From NCBI GenBank assembly GCA_013416455.1, contig JACCES010000020.1:1-64000 (forward strand): a stretch of DNA of 64,000 nt, read 5' to 3'. Positions 1 through 7,731 of the stretch are shown one piece after another. The translations under genes and the position numbers were made by a program. The notes below the pieces were generated by a model. It was not told the DNA's origin and made no database searches. It was given only the letters and a program-made list of their open reading frames with translations. Position 1 is the stretch's first letter. The number at the start of each line of letters is the position of its first letter. Origin of the DNA: Alcaligenaceae bacterium. Lineage in GTDB: Bacteria; Pseudomonadota; Gammaproteobacteria; Burkholderiales; Burkholderiaceae_B.

Positions 1-641
1 CCGATCTGCTGCGCGGCGCAAGCAACTACGATGATGAGACCTACTCCCTCTCGGATACCTGGGAAAATCTCAGCGACGCTGACAACGCCGAAACGGTGGA
101 CGAGGCAACCAGCTACGCCATCAGCGATATCGAGACGGCTGACCTGACCGACCTCTCGGTCGCACAGGCCACTCTGCTATTCGGTGCAGACAACGAGACC
201 GAGACCTACAGCTACAGCATCAGTGACTTTGCCTCTGCGATCACAACGGCTCTTACTGACGATGAAGATCCTCTAAATCTGTCTGAGGCGGATACCATCA
301 CTCATACCAACACCGACTTGGCAGGAGAACCTGGTGCCACAGGCACCAACGACGTGATAGACATATTTGTGTTTAGTGCGGCTATGGATGATGACGGTAG
401 TGTGACGATCAACATGTTCGAGGCAGGCGAAGACACCCCGACAGACATAATCAACTTGTCTGCAATCGTTGACTTGACGTTTGAGGACCTCACTATCGAT
501 CAATCCGGCATAGGTGATGGCAATGTTTCAATCGAGGTCGATATCGGCGATGGCAATACGTTCACCATCGAACTGACAGGCGTAACTGGTGACGGGATCA
601 CTGCCGACCACTTCGTCTTCTTCGAGGTGGTAGGTCCCTAA
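1..641 (+). CDS. C-terminal part of a repetitive type I-secreted surface protein (5' end outside window)
   Basis: The frame that ends at 641 is open back to base 3, so the gene starts before the window. Visible residues are acidic and rich in Asp, Thr and Ser, with imperfect repeats of the kind TYSLSDTWENL, SYAISDIE and YSYSISDFA spaced by Ala/Glu stretches. The last ~90 residues (DIFVFSAAMDDDG ... INLSAIVDLTFEDLTI ... TADHFVFFEV) resemble the C-terminal secretion-target domain of RTX/VCBS-type adhesins exported by type I secretion. There is no Cys. The gene is followed by two hairpins and then by a SapC-like gene, suggesting a cell-surface locus. Family assignment rests on pattern, not on a search; the adhesin or S-layer role is inferred. 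Confidence 0.7.
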   Translation, partial: DLLRGASNYDDETYSLSDTWENLSDADNAETVDEATSYAISDIETADLTDLSVAQATLLFGADNETETYSYSISDFASAITTALTDDEDPLNLSEADTITHTNTDLAGEPGATGTNDVIDIFVFSAAMDDDGSVTINMFEAGEDTPTDIINLSAIVDLTFEDLTIDQSGIGDGNVSIEVDIGDGNTFTIELTGVTGDGITADHFVFFEVVGP

Positions 642-659
642 CCTGCTCTCCTTCTAACC

Positions 660-692
660 CTGACAGGCCGGTTTCACCAACCGGCCCGTCAG
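660..692 (+). terminator. Perfect hairpin after the secreted-protein gene
   Basis: CTGAC and GTCAG flank an inner stem GGCCGGTT / AACCGGCC with loop TCACC. The stem is 13 bp with one unpaired base on each side. No T-run follows, so it probably acts with the next hairpin or stabilises the mRNA end. Confidence 0.5.
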
Positions 693-710
693 AGCGAAAT
701 AGGTGAACCC

Positions 711-744
711 TGCCCCTTCCTCCCCGAGGCGGGGGCATTTTTTT
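711..744 (+). terminator. Rho-independent terminator
   Basis: TGCCCC pairs with GGGGCA, and a run of seven T follows. It lies between the secreted-protein gene and the SapC-like gene and should separate their transcripts. Confidence 0.75.
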
Positions 745-771
745 GACTGAAACTATGCGAAGATTTCACCC

Positions 772-1575
772 ATGACAACCTATAAACCCGTGAACCCGGA
801 AAGCTTCGGTCATCTGACCTGGCGCTCTCCCTCCCATTACAAGCATGCCACCGGCATGGGCCATGTCACCCTGTCGCCGCGCGAAGTCTACCGGGCCGCC
901 GCGCTCATGCCGGTGGCCTTCGTGAAGAAAGGCCAGCGCTTCGACCCTGTGGCCGTGGCTGGGCAGACAGCCGATCACAACCTGTTCATCGGACCCGACG
1001 GCCGCTGGCTGGTGCGCTACGTGCCCGCCGCCCTGCGCCTGCAGCCTTTCAAGGTCATTCCCTCCGGCAAGGGCGACGCCATCCTGTGCGCCGACGTCGA
1101 AAGCGCATGGGTCTCGCCTTCGGGCGGCAACCCCTTCTTCGAAGGCGACGGCGCGGCACCGGCCGTCCAGCCCATCCTGGCCGAACTCACGCAGATGCTT
1201 TCCGAATCAGGCCCGCCCCTCAAGGCCATATCCGACGCCCTGCAGGAACACTCCCTGCTGACCCCCTGGGACATCACCTTCATCCGGCCCGACGGCACGC
1301 AGGTCGCCCACAAAGGCCTCTACCACATCGACGCCGACGTGCTCGGCAAACTCACCGGCGCTGCCCTTGAGGCGCTGCACCGCGTTCACGCGCTACCCAT
1401 GATCTACGCCCAGCGGCTTTCCACCTTCCACCTGCCTCTGCTGGACCGCCTCGCCCGCATGCACGGCCAACTCGCCCCCGCCCCCACCACTGGCCTCGAC
1501 AGCGTCGACAATCTCTTCGGCGAAAGCAGCGACGACATCATCAAATTCGGCTTCGACGCCCCACCCAAACCCTGA
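772..1575 (+). CDS. SapC family protein
   Basis: A 267-residue protein resembling the SapC family (first named from Campylobacter fetus S-layer secretion; biochemical role still unclear). Recognisable features are the N-terminal HLTWRSPSHYKHATG block, the VAVAGQTADHNLFIGPDGRW segment followed by VRYVPAALRLQPF, and a late YAQRLSTFHLPLLDRLARM motif. No signal peptide or membrane segment is visible, so it is probably cytoplasmic. In many proteobacteria SapC-like genes sit beside genes for large secreted repeat proteins, as here with the gene ending at 641. The start follows the terminator directly; the ribosome site is weak (AAGATTT region). The function in export or assembly is inferred from neighbours. 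Confidence 0.75.
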   Translation: MTTYKPVNPESFGHLTWRSPSHYKHATGMGHVTLSPREVYRAAALMPVAFVKKGQRFDPVAVAGQTADHNLFIGPDGRWLVRYVPAALRLQPFKVIPSGKGDAILCADVESAWVSPSGGNPFFEGDGAAPAVQPILAELTQMLSESGPPLKAISDALQEHSLLTPWDITFIRPDGTQVAHKGLYHIDADVLGKLTGAALEALHRVHALPMIYAQRLSTFHLPLLDRLARMHGQLAPAPTTGLDSVDNLFGESSDDIIKFGFDAPPKP

Positions 1576-1683
1576 TGCGCCGCTGCGCGGCGCGCACGCT
1601 GTACAAACCCACAAGAACGGCGGTGGGCAGGGCACGGCGTTACAAGGACCGCCTCTGGGCGCCTGGTGTCCAGAACTTACGGC

Positions 1684-1795
1684 CTATTTGAAAACGTCTC
1701 CAATGCGCTGAGCGTCAAGTATTTGCTGGCCCAGCGGCTCAAGGTGATCATCGTCGGCTGCAAGCAGCCGCAGCCCGCCCAAACCGATTTGTCTG
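1684..1795 (-). pseudogene. Remnant: last ~35 codons of an Rpn-type nuclease gene (copy A)
   Basis: The minus strand reads LLAADDDHLEPLGQQILDAQ then RIGDVFK and stop. This is a diverged version of the C-terminus of the intact gene at 23800-24756 (LVAADDLTLNRWAEQILDAQ). The downstream flank AGAAC..GCGGCCTATTT is shared with the copies ending at 10172 and 23800, so the repeat extends past the stop codon. It is joined upstream to the peroxiredoxin 3' fragment at 1796, the same order as at 10172-11024. It cannot be functional. Confidence 0.7.
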
Positions 1796-1964
1796 GTCCT
1801 AATCCGCCGTGCGGCGTTCGATGCCAAGTTGACCCAATGTAGAGGCAATATCCTCGGCTGAGGTTTCGGGGCGAATGTCGGTATCGATTTTAAGAACCCT
1901 GCCGTCCCGGCCGATATAAATGGTTTGCCGTTTGGCAAACCCTTTCGGATGCAGAACGCCATAG
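1796..1964 (-). pseudogene. Duplicated 3' end of the peroxiredoxin gene
   Basis: 169 bp match bases 10491-10659 almost perfectly; I counted two differences (G/A at the CGAAT.TCGG site and A/G in the GATATA.ATGG site). The minus strand encodes the last ~54 residues, from [20 protein letters not shown] to the same stop. No 5' part of the gene is present; at 1965 the sequence switches to the VapC-like remnant. The near-identity implies a recent duplication or gene conversion between the two sites, about 8.7 kb apart. Confidence 0.85.
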
Positions 1965-2253
1965 CGGTCGCCCCGCCGCCGCAACCAAGCGCCCCCAACC
2001 GGTCGGCGACGGCACTGAGGATGCGGCCGGTAAAGAAAGTCGGCAGATCGGTTTCCAGCCAATCGATCAACAACTGTCGGCGTATCTCGGCATCGATATC
2101 TTCGATGCCTCTGCGAATTTCCCCCAACGTCGGCACCGATAGGTGCAATGTTGCCGGTGGTCGTTGCGAAAATCACCCGACCACTCCGGGATCAGGCGAC
2201 TTGCGCCGCAGTTCGGACAGGACATTGGTATCAATCAGGTAGCTCAGAACGAT
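1965..2253 (-). pseudogene. VapC-like PIN-domain toxin remnant with internal stop
   Basis: The minus strand reads YLIDTNVLSELRRKSPDPG VVG, then TGA (2175-2173), then FSQRPPATLHLSVPTLGEIR RGIEDID and on to FTGRILSAVADRLGALG. This is the PIN/VapC signature (DTNVLSE active-site Asp; LGEIRRGI). Related toxins have Trp where the TGA stands, so a TGG-to-TGA nonsense change is likely. A normal start codon is missing (CTG at 2247), and the 3' third has been replaced by the peroxiredoxin fragment. It is a dead toxin, normally a ribonuclease in a VapBC pair. Confidence 0.75.
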
Positions 2254-2296
2254 GGATCGAAGACGTTTTCGAGCGCTGGCTCTGTGATCACCGGGC
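2244..2296 (-). pseudogene. Tail of a VapB/Phd-like antitoxin
   Basis: The minus strand reads VITEPALENVFDPSF and a stop that overlaps the first codons of the VapC-like remnant. A short antitoxin tail overlapping the toxin start is the usual vapBC layout. Everything upstream has been replaced by an Rpn-type nuclease fragment. Confidence 0.45.
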
Positions 2297-2718
2297 TCAA
2301 GAACCATCAGCCTCTGTGAAGACATCTTCAATGCATTGGGCATCAAGTATCTGCTCGGCCCAGCGGTTCAAGGTGATATCGTCGGCGGCAACCAGCCGCA
2401 CTTTCGCCCAGTCGGGCAAAACGCCGAATTTGCGGGCAATCTGGGTGGACAGCAGCGAGGCGTAGCCTTCGGTTTTACCCTCGACCTTTCCTTCAATTTT
2501 CCCTTCTTCGCGCTCGCGCTTCAGGCGCACGCGCTCGATACTGGTGACGTAGCTCATGCCGGTTTCCTCTTCTATTTGCTGGATGGCGTCTTCGAAGGCG
2601 GGTTCCAGGGCTTCGGGCAGCGCCATCATGGCATCGATGATGCGAAGCAACCTGACCACATTATCACGTTCGTAGCCCCAATGGTACAGCCGTCGTGCCA
2701 TCTCGGTTTTACGCAATA
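2297..2718 (-). pseudogene. Rpn-type nuclease/transposase fragment (copy B, C-terminal half)
   Basis: The minus strand encodes ~140 residues nearly identical to the C-terminal half of the intact 318-residue protein at 23800-24756, from RLLRKTEMARRLYHWGYERD to DAQCIEDVF. It differs by a longer charged repeat (GKIEGKVEGKTEG, against GKIEGKTEG in the intact copy) and by a replaced C-terminal tail (TEADGS instead of K). The N-terminal nuclease domain is absent. The break at its 5' side coincides with a perfect 28-nt inverted repeat (2597-2624 / 2719-2746), indicating a fold-back rearrangement. Confidence 0.75.
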
Positions 2719-2746
2719 GGCGCTGCCCGAAGCCCTGGAACCCGCC
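2597..2746. repeat. Perfect 28-nt inverted repeat, spacer 94 nt
   Basis: The arm at 2597-2624 begins GGCGGGTTCCAGGGCTTCGG and its exact reverse complement lies at 2719-2746. In the intact gene only ~11 bases (GGCGCTGCCCG and its complement) are inverted at these two places. The longer arms therefore arose in this copy. Confidence 0.9.
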
Positions 2747-2839
2747 ACAACAGACCTGCAAGACACGAGACCATCCCGCGCCCTCCCGGTACACCCTTGT
2801 TCACCTCATGATCAAGGGTTTCCCCCATTGGAATGGCAC

Positions 2840-2849
2840 TGGTATACCA
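2840..2849. promoter_or_regulatory. Candidate GntR operator
   Basis: TGGTATACCA is a perfect palindrome 13 bp upstream of the GntR start codon. It fits the GT..AC pattern bound by FadR/FCD-type regulators, so autoregulation is likely. This is an inference from pattern and position. Confidence 0.5.
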
Positions 2850-2862
2850 ATAATATTCCAGC

Positions 2863-3528
2863 ATGAATGAAGCACCTAAACGCGAGAGCGAATCCGCTTA
2901 CGAAAAGCTGGTCGAACTGCTGCTGGACGGCACCATCACTGAAAACCAGGCTTTGTCTGAAAGAAATCTTTCCGAGCGGCTGGGATTTGGCCGCACCCCC
3001 ATCCGGGAAGCTGTCCGCGACCTGGTGCGCGAAGGCGTGCTTGAAAGCCATCCCACCCGCGGGACGCTGCTGCGGCCCCTGACCTTGTCCGATCTGCACG
3101 ATTTATACGAACTGCGGTTCGCGATAGAAGGCATGGCGGCATCGCTGGCGGCCCAGCGGGGCCCTGTGGAAGAACTCGCGCCTTTTGAAGAAGCCTTCGA
3201 ACGCACGCTGGAACACTCTGATTTCGACGTCCTGCGCGTTCATGATCATGGCGTGGAATTTCACAAGGAGGTAATGCGCCTATCCGGAAACAAACGGCTG
3301 ATAGAAATGTACGCGCCCTTCCGTCTGCGGTTTCGCATCCCGTTCGGCATTGTGCGAAACCGGACACCCGAACGCGTGCGTGCCTCGGTACGCGAACACC
3401 TGGAAATTCTGCAGGCACTCATGCAACGAGACGCCGACCTGGCTCGCCAGTTGATGTGCGATCACCTGAAAGTCGGCCTTGAGTTCCGTACGGAAATGCT
3501 TCTGCATAGACAACGCTACGGAATCTAA
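2863..3528 (+). CDS. GntR-family transcriptional regulator (FCD/FadR subfamily)
   Basis: A 221-residue DNA-binding regulator. Residues ~10-75 form the winged helix-turn-helix (ALSERNLSERLGFGRTPIRE, then a VREGVLESHPTRGTLL wing). Residues ~80-215 form the all-helical FCD ligand domain (DLYELRFAIEGMAA ... HDHGVEFHKEVMRLSGN ... REHLEILQALMQRDADLARQ), whose Asp/His residues usually hold a metal and a carboxylate ligand. It is 20 bp upstream of an amino-acid ABC transporter operon and in the same direction, so it most likely controls that operon and the downstream PLP enzymes. A palindrome just upstream (2840-2849) could be its own operator. The ligand is unknown, plausibly the imported amino acid or a keto-acid product. 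Confidence 0.88.
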   Translation: MNEAPKRESESAYEKLVELLLDGTITENQALSERNLSERLGFGRTPIREAVRDLVREGVLESHPTRGTLLRPLTLSDLHDLYELRFAIEGMAASLAAQRGPVEELAPFEEAFERTLEHSDFDVLRVHDHGVEFHKEVMRLSGNKRLIEMYAPFRLRFRIPFGIVRNRTPERVRASVREHLEILQALMQRDADLARQLMCDHLKVGLEFRTEMLLHRQRYGI

Positions 3529-3548
3529 GAAAACAACAAGGAGACAAA

Positions 3549-4577
3549 ATGAGGAAATTTGGATATGCGGCCGCCCTACTCGCAGCGGCGTTCACCGCCT
3601 CGCCGGCCGCCGCGGCGGACTCCGGCCCTACGCTTACCAGCGTCACGGATCGCGGCAAGGTCATTTGCGGCGCGAATGGCGGCCGCCCGGGTTTTTCCGG
3701 CCTGGACAGCAAGGGGCGGTGGCAGGGCATTGACGTCGAGGTCTGCCGCGCAATCGCCGCCGCGACGCTGGGCGACGCGACGAAAACAGAACTCGTCAAA
3801 GTAACGAGCCAGACACGGTTCACCGCGCTCCAGACATCCGAAGTGGATGTGCTGACCGCCAATGTCACCTGGACCTTCAGCCGCGACAATAATCTGGGGC
3901 TTGATTTCGTGACCCCGATCTTCTACGACGGCCAGGCCTTTATGGTCAGCAAAGAGCTTGGTGTGGAAAAGGTGGATGACCTCGATGGCGCGACCATCTG
4001 CATCGAGCCGGGTTCCACCTCGGAAAAAATCGTGGCCGATATCTTCCGTGCCAGGGGCATGTCCTACAACCCGGTCGTCATCGAAGACCGGAAGGAACTC
4101 AACAGCGCCTTCTTCGGCGGCCGCTGCGACGCGCATGTGCAATCCACTTCGGGACTGAGTTCAGGGCGCGCCACCATGGCCTCGAATCCGGACGACTACA
4201 TTATTCTTCCCCAGATTTTCGGAAAGGATCCGATGGGCCCGGTCGTCAGGCAGGGGGACGCCCAGTGGCGTGATATCGTGAACTGGGTGGTGTTCGCGCT
4301 GATCGCCGCCGAAGAGTACGGAATCACGTCCCAGAATGTAGACGAGATGAAGTCGTCGGACAACGCTGATATCGCCCGGCTGCTCGGCACGCAAGACAAT
4401 CTGGGCAAGCAACTGAGCCTGAATGCCGACTGGGCCTATCAGATCATCAAGCAGGTGGGCAACTACGGCGAAGTATACGAACGGACAGTCGGGCTGAATT
4501 CACCGCTCAAGCTGGAACGCGGGCTGAACCGCCAGTGGACCGACGGCGGCCTGCTCTACGCTCCCCCCTTCAATTGA
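3549..4577 (+). CDS. aapJ: Amino-acid ABC transporter, periplasmic substrate-binding protein (AapJ/BztA type)
   Basis: A 342-residue secreted protein with signal peptide MRKFGYAAALLAAAFTASPA-AAA. The mature part has the family-3 solute-binding fold: RGKVICGANGGRPGFSGLD, GIDVEVCRAIAAATLGD, and the domain swap around SKELGVEKVDDLDGATICIE. Its length and the SDNADIARLLG ... GNYGEVYERTVG C-terminal segment match AapJ/BztA, the binding protein of broad-range L-amino-acid importers. A good ribosome site (AAGGAG) lies 7 bp upstream. It is the first gene of a four-gene transporter operon (3549-7678). The broad specificity is known for the family; the actual substrate here may be narrower given the adjoining PLP enzymes. 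Confidence 0.9.
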   Translation: MRKFGYAAALLAAAFTASPAAAADSGPTLTSVTDRGKVICGANGGRPGFSGLDSKGRWQGIDVEVCRAIAAATLGDATKTELVKVTSQTRFTALQTSEVDVLTANVTWTFSRDNNLGLDFVTPIFYDGQAFMVSKELGVEKVDDLDGATICIEPGSTSEKIVADIFRARGMSYNPVVIEDRKELNSAFFGGRCDAHVQSTSGLSSGRATMASNPDDYIILPQIFGKDPMGPVVRQGDAQWRDIVNWVVFALIAAEEYGITSQNVDEMKSSDNADIARLLGTQDNLGKQLSLNADWAYQIIKQVGNYGEVYERTVGLNSPLKLERGLNRQWTDGGLLYAPPFN

Positions 4578-4587
4578 GCCGTTGTCC

Positions 4588-5799
4588 ATGCAAACGACCA
4601 CATCGCCTCGGGCGCCCGGGAAGCGCCCGTCCGGGGAGCCGCGCCTGTCCTGGAGCCGGGCCTGGCATAACAATCACCTGCGAGGCTGGATCTACCAAGC
4701 CGGTGTGCTGATCAGTGTCATCGCCCTGGGCGCCTACCTCATTGGAAACGCCCAGCAGTCGCTCAGCCAACAAGGCATATCGACGGGTTTCGGCTTCCTT
4801 ACGGGGTCGGCTGGCTTCGAGATCGGCGAAAAGCTGATTGAGTACGGGTCCTCGGATTCATTTCTAAGGGCCTATGGGGTCGCCTTGCTGAATACATTGA
4901 AGGTCGCGGTGGCGAGCATTGTGCTCGCCACCGTGCTGGGCGTCGTCGCGGGCCTGGGCCGGCTTTCCAGGAATCTCCTGGTACAAAGAATCTCGTCGGT
5001 CTACATCGAGGTTTTCCGCAATACACCGCAGCTGGTACAGCTGATTTTCTGGTACACGATCATTACCCGGCTGCCCGGCCCGCGCCAGGCAATCTCCATC
5101 GATGATTGGGCATTCCTGAGCAACCGCGGCCTGTCCATACCGTGGTGGGTCAACGACGCCGCACCGTGGCTGCTGCTCCTGAGCATCCTCGCGGCAATCG
5201 CCCTGTTATTGCCCGCATTGCGCTGGGCGTACAGACGCCGCAAGCTCACAGGCCGCGCACAACCACTGGCCTATGCCGCCGCATTGGCTTTCGCCGCCCT
5301 GCCTCTGCTGATCCTCGGCCTGTTCGGCCCCAGCCACGATATCTCCGTGCCCGCGCTCAAGGGCCTGAACTTCCGGGGCGGCCTGACGGTCTCGCCCGAA
5401 TTCCTGGCGCTGATGCTCGGTCTTTCGCTGTATATCGGCGCATTCATCGCCGAAATCGTGCGCACCGGCGTGCTGTCGATCAGTGCCGGGCAGATCGAAG
5501 CCGCGCAATCGGTCGGGCTCAGGCCCTTCAATATTTACCGGCGCGTCGTGTTTCCCCAGGCATTGCGGGTGATGGTACCCCCGGCGGCGGGCCAGTACGT
5601 CAGCATCGTGAAGAACAGCTCGCTGGGCGTGGCCGTCGGCTATCCGGAGCTTTTCAATGTCACCAACACCATTGTCACGTTGAGCGGCCACACGGTTGAA
5701 GCCATCGCCATCATGATGTCGATCTATCTCGGCATTTCATTCGCGATTGCGCTCATCATGAACATTTACAACCATCATGTGCAAATAAAGGAGCGCTGA
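4588..5799 (+). CDS. aapQ: Amino-acid ABC transporter permease (AapQ/BztB type)
   Basis: An inner-membrane permease of 403 residues from the ATG at 4588; a TTG two codons earlier is also possible. As in AapQ/BztB it is longer than ordinary His/Glu permeases because of an insertion between the first helix (AGVLISVIALGAYLIG) and the permease core. The core shows LLNTLKVAVASIVLATVLGV near residues 95-115 and the cytoplasmic coupling loop GQIEAAQSVGLRPFNIYRRV VFPQALRVM, which contacts the ATPase. It starts 10 bp after the binding-protein stop and is followed after 3 bp by the second permease, so the genes form one operon. Confidence 0.88.
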   Translation: MQTTTSPRAPGKRPSGEPRLSWSRAWHNNHLRGWIYQAGVLISVIALGAYLIGNAQQSLSQQGISTGFGFLTGSAGFEIGEKLIEYGSSDSFLRAYGVALLNTLKVAVASIVLATVLGVVAGLGRLSRNLLVQRISSVYIEVFRNTPQLVQLIFWYTIITRLPGPRQAISIDDWAFLSNRGLSIPWWVNDAAPWLLLLSILAAIALLLPALRWAYRRRKLTGRAQPLAYAAALAFAALPLLILGLFGPSHDISVPALKGLNFRGGLTVSPEFLALMLGLSLYIGAFIAEIVRTGVLSISAGQIEAAQSVGLRPFNIYRRVVFPQALRVMVPPAAGQYVSIVKNSSLGVAVGYPELFNVTNTIVTLSGHTVEAIAIMMSIYLGISFAIALIMNIYNHHVQIKER

Positions 5800-5802
5800 G
5801 AC

Positions 5803-6915
5803 ATGTCATCCCGTCCCTGCGTTTCCCATGCAATCGTCAAATCCTCGCCGGCGCGTCCCGCCCCCGCGCGGGAAAGCACCTTTCAGAACTGGCTGCGGCT
5901 GAATTTCTTCAGCGGCTGGTTCAACACGCTCATGACGGCCCTGGCGCTATGGGCGCTCATCATCACCTTGCCGCAGTTCATTCGGTGGGCGGTTGTGGAT
6001 GCCGTGTGGTACACGCCGGACGCAGAGCTCTGCAAGGCTGCCGCCGGCGCCTGCTGGGCCGTCATACCTGAAAAGTACCGGGTCATGCTCTTCGGCACCT
6101 TTCCCTACGAAGAGCAATGGCGAGGCATGGCGGCCATCGCGATCATCCTGGTGCTCGCCGCCGTTTCGGCGCTCAGGGTCCTGTCGGCGAAGGCGCTTGC
6201 CCTCTCATGGGTGGCGGCCATGGTGATTGTCTTCGTCCTGATGCTGGGCGGCGTGTTCGGCCTGACGCCGGTCCCCACACACCGCTGGGGCGGTTTGCCG
6301 CTCACTCTGATCATGTTCGTCGGCACCGTCATCGGTGGCATTCCGGCCGGCGTGCTGCTCGCCCTGGGACGCCGCTCGCAGATGCCGGCAATCAAGGCGC
6401 TCTGCATTGGCTTCATTGAAATCGTGCGCGGCCTGCCGCTGGTGACCGTCCTGTTCATGGCGTCGCTGATGATCCCCCTTTTCCTGCCCGAAGGGTTGAC
6501 CATCGACAAGTTCCTGAGGGCGCAACTGGCCATGACCCTGTTCTTCGCGGCCTATGCGGCGGAAGTCGTGCGCGGCGGCCTGCAGGCGATAGGCCGGGGG
6601 CAATACGAAGCCGCCGATACGGTCGGCCTGACTTATCGGCAGAAAATGACGCGGGTCATCCTGCCGCAAACCGCCCGCATCGTGCTGCCCTCGATGATGA
6701 ACGAGATCATCCGGGCGTTCAAGAATACGACCTTCATCGGCATCATCGGGCTGTTCGATATTTTGCGCGCGACATCCACCGCCATGCAGGACCCCGTGTG
6801 GGTCCGCTACAGCATCGAAGCCTATCTGTTCATTTCTCTTCTGTACTTCGTCATGTGCTATGCCATGTCCAAATACAGCCAGGGAATCGAGAAAAAACTG
6901 AGAGTCGGACGTTGA
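5803..6915 (+). CDS. aapM: Amino-acid ABC transporter permease (AapM/BztC type)
   Basis: The second inner-membrane permease, 370 residues. The N-terminal cytoplasmic stretch is followed by helices near 40-60, 105-130 and 140-155 and by the permease core from ~165 (LPLTLIMFVGTVIGGIPAG). The EAA coupling loop reads GRGQYEAADTVGLTYRQKMT RVILPQTARIVLPSMMN. The large periplasmic insertion (~60-100, with two Cys in ELCKAAAGACWAV) is typical of AapM/BztC. It should pair with AapQ as a heterodimeric channel served by the ATPase encoded 4 bp downstream. Confidence 0.88.
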   Translation: MSSRPCVSHAIVKSSPARPAPARESTFQNWLRLNFFSGWFNTLMTALALWALIITLPQFIRWAVVDAVWYTPDAELCKAAAGACWAVIPEKYRVMLFGTFPYEEQWRGMAAIAIILVLAAVSALRVLSAKALALSWVAAMVIVFVLMLGGVFGLTPVPTHRWGGLPLTLIMFVGTVIGGIPAGVLLALGRRSQMPAIKALCIGFIEIVRGLPLVTVLFMASLMIPLFLPEGLTIDKFLRAQLAMTLFFAAYAAEVVRGGLQAIGRGQYEAADTVGLTYRQKMTRVILPQTARIVLPSMMNEIIRAFKNTTFIGIIGLFDILRATSTAMQDPVWVRYSIEAYLFISLLYFVMCYAMSKYSQGIEKKLRVGR

Positions 6916-6919
6916 GGAC

Positions 6920-7678
6920 ATGATGAAACCACAGCAAGCAGCAACCGAACCCGCCGTGCAGCTTCAGGACGTCAACAAATGGTATGGCGACTTCCACGTG
7001 CTCCGTGACGTCAACCTGACCGTCGGCAAAGGGGAAAAAGTCGTCATCTGCGGCCCCTCCGGGTCCGGCAAGTCCACCTCCATACGTTGCGTGAACCGGC
7101 TGGAAGAGCACCAGGAGGGCACGATCATTGTCGACGGCATTGAAGTCAATTCCGATATGCGGCAGATCGAAGCCGTCCGGAAGAAGGTCGGGATGGTCTT
7201 CCAGAGCTTCAACCTTTTTCCCCATCTGACGGTCATGGACAACCTCACGCTGGGCCCCATGCTGTCGCAGGGCGTGCCTCAGGACGAGGCGCGGGACCGC
7301 GCGCAGCAGTTGCTCCGGCGTGTGCGTATTCCGGAACAGGCGCACAAATATCCCGGGCAGCTGTCGGGCGGACAGCAGCAGCGCGTGGCCATTGCCCGGG
7401 CACTGATGCTGCAGCCGCAGGTCATGCTGTTCGACGAACCCACCTCGGCGCTTGATCCCGAGATGATCCACGAGGTGCTCGATGTCATGACGGAACTCGC
7501 CGAGGCGGGCATGACCATGATCTGCGTCACGCACGAAATGAATTTCGCCCGCAAGGTGGCCGACCTCGTCGTCTTCATGGACGCGGGCGAGATCGTGGAA
7601 GCCGCCGCGCCCGAGGCTTTCTTCGAAGCGCCCCGCAATGAGCGCACCCGTCTGTTCCTGAGCCAGATTCTGCACTAG
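6920..7678 (+). CDS. aapP: Amino-acid ABC transporter ATP-binding protein (AapP/BztD type)
   Basis: A 252-residue cytoplasmic ATPase that energises the transporter. Visible motifs are Walker A GPSGSGKST (~47-55), Q-loop VFQSFNLFPHLTV, ABC signature LSGGQQQRVAIARAL, Walker B VMLFDEPTSALDPE and the switch His in CVTHEMNFARKV. The polar amino-acid subfamily is indicated by the N-terminal NKWYGDFHVLRDVNL and the VDGIEVNSD segment. It starts 4 bp after the permease stop and ends the transporter part of the operon. A perfect 7-bp hairpin follows its stop codon. Confidence 0.92.
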   Translation: MMKPQQAATEPAVQLQDVNKWYGDFHVLRDVNLTVGKGEKVVICGPSGSGKSTSIRCVNRLEEHQEGTIIVDGIEVNSDMRQIEAVRKKVGMVFQSFNLFPHLTVMDNLTLGPMLSQGVPQDEARDRAQQLLRRVRIPEQAHKYPGQLSGGQQQRVAIARALMLQPQVMLFDEPTSALDPEMIHEVLDVMTELAEAGMTMICVTHEMNFARKVADLVVFMDAGEIVEAAAPEAFFEAPRNERTRLFLSQILH

Positions 7679-7698
7679 GGCCTGTTGACATCAGGCCC
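7678..7698 (+). promoter_or_regulatory. Intergenic hairpin between transporter and aminotransferase genes
   Basis: GGGCCTG - TTGACAT - CAGGCCC forms a perfect 7-bp stem starting at the aapP stop codon. No T-run follows, so it is more likely an mRNA stability or processing element than a strong terminator. Confidence 0.4.
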
Positions 7699-7731
7699 AG
7701 GCATTCCTCTTTTACGAGTAGGATTCCCATC

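Noticed and set aside
7678-7698. Rho-independent terminator between aapP and the aminotransferase gene
   Set aside because: The hairpin is perfect but lacks a following T-run, so I list it only as a possible mRNA element.
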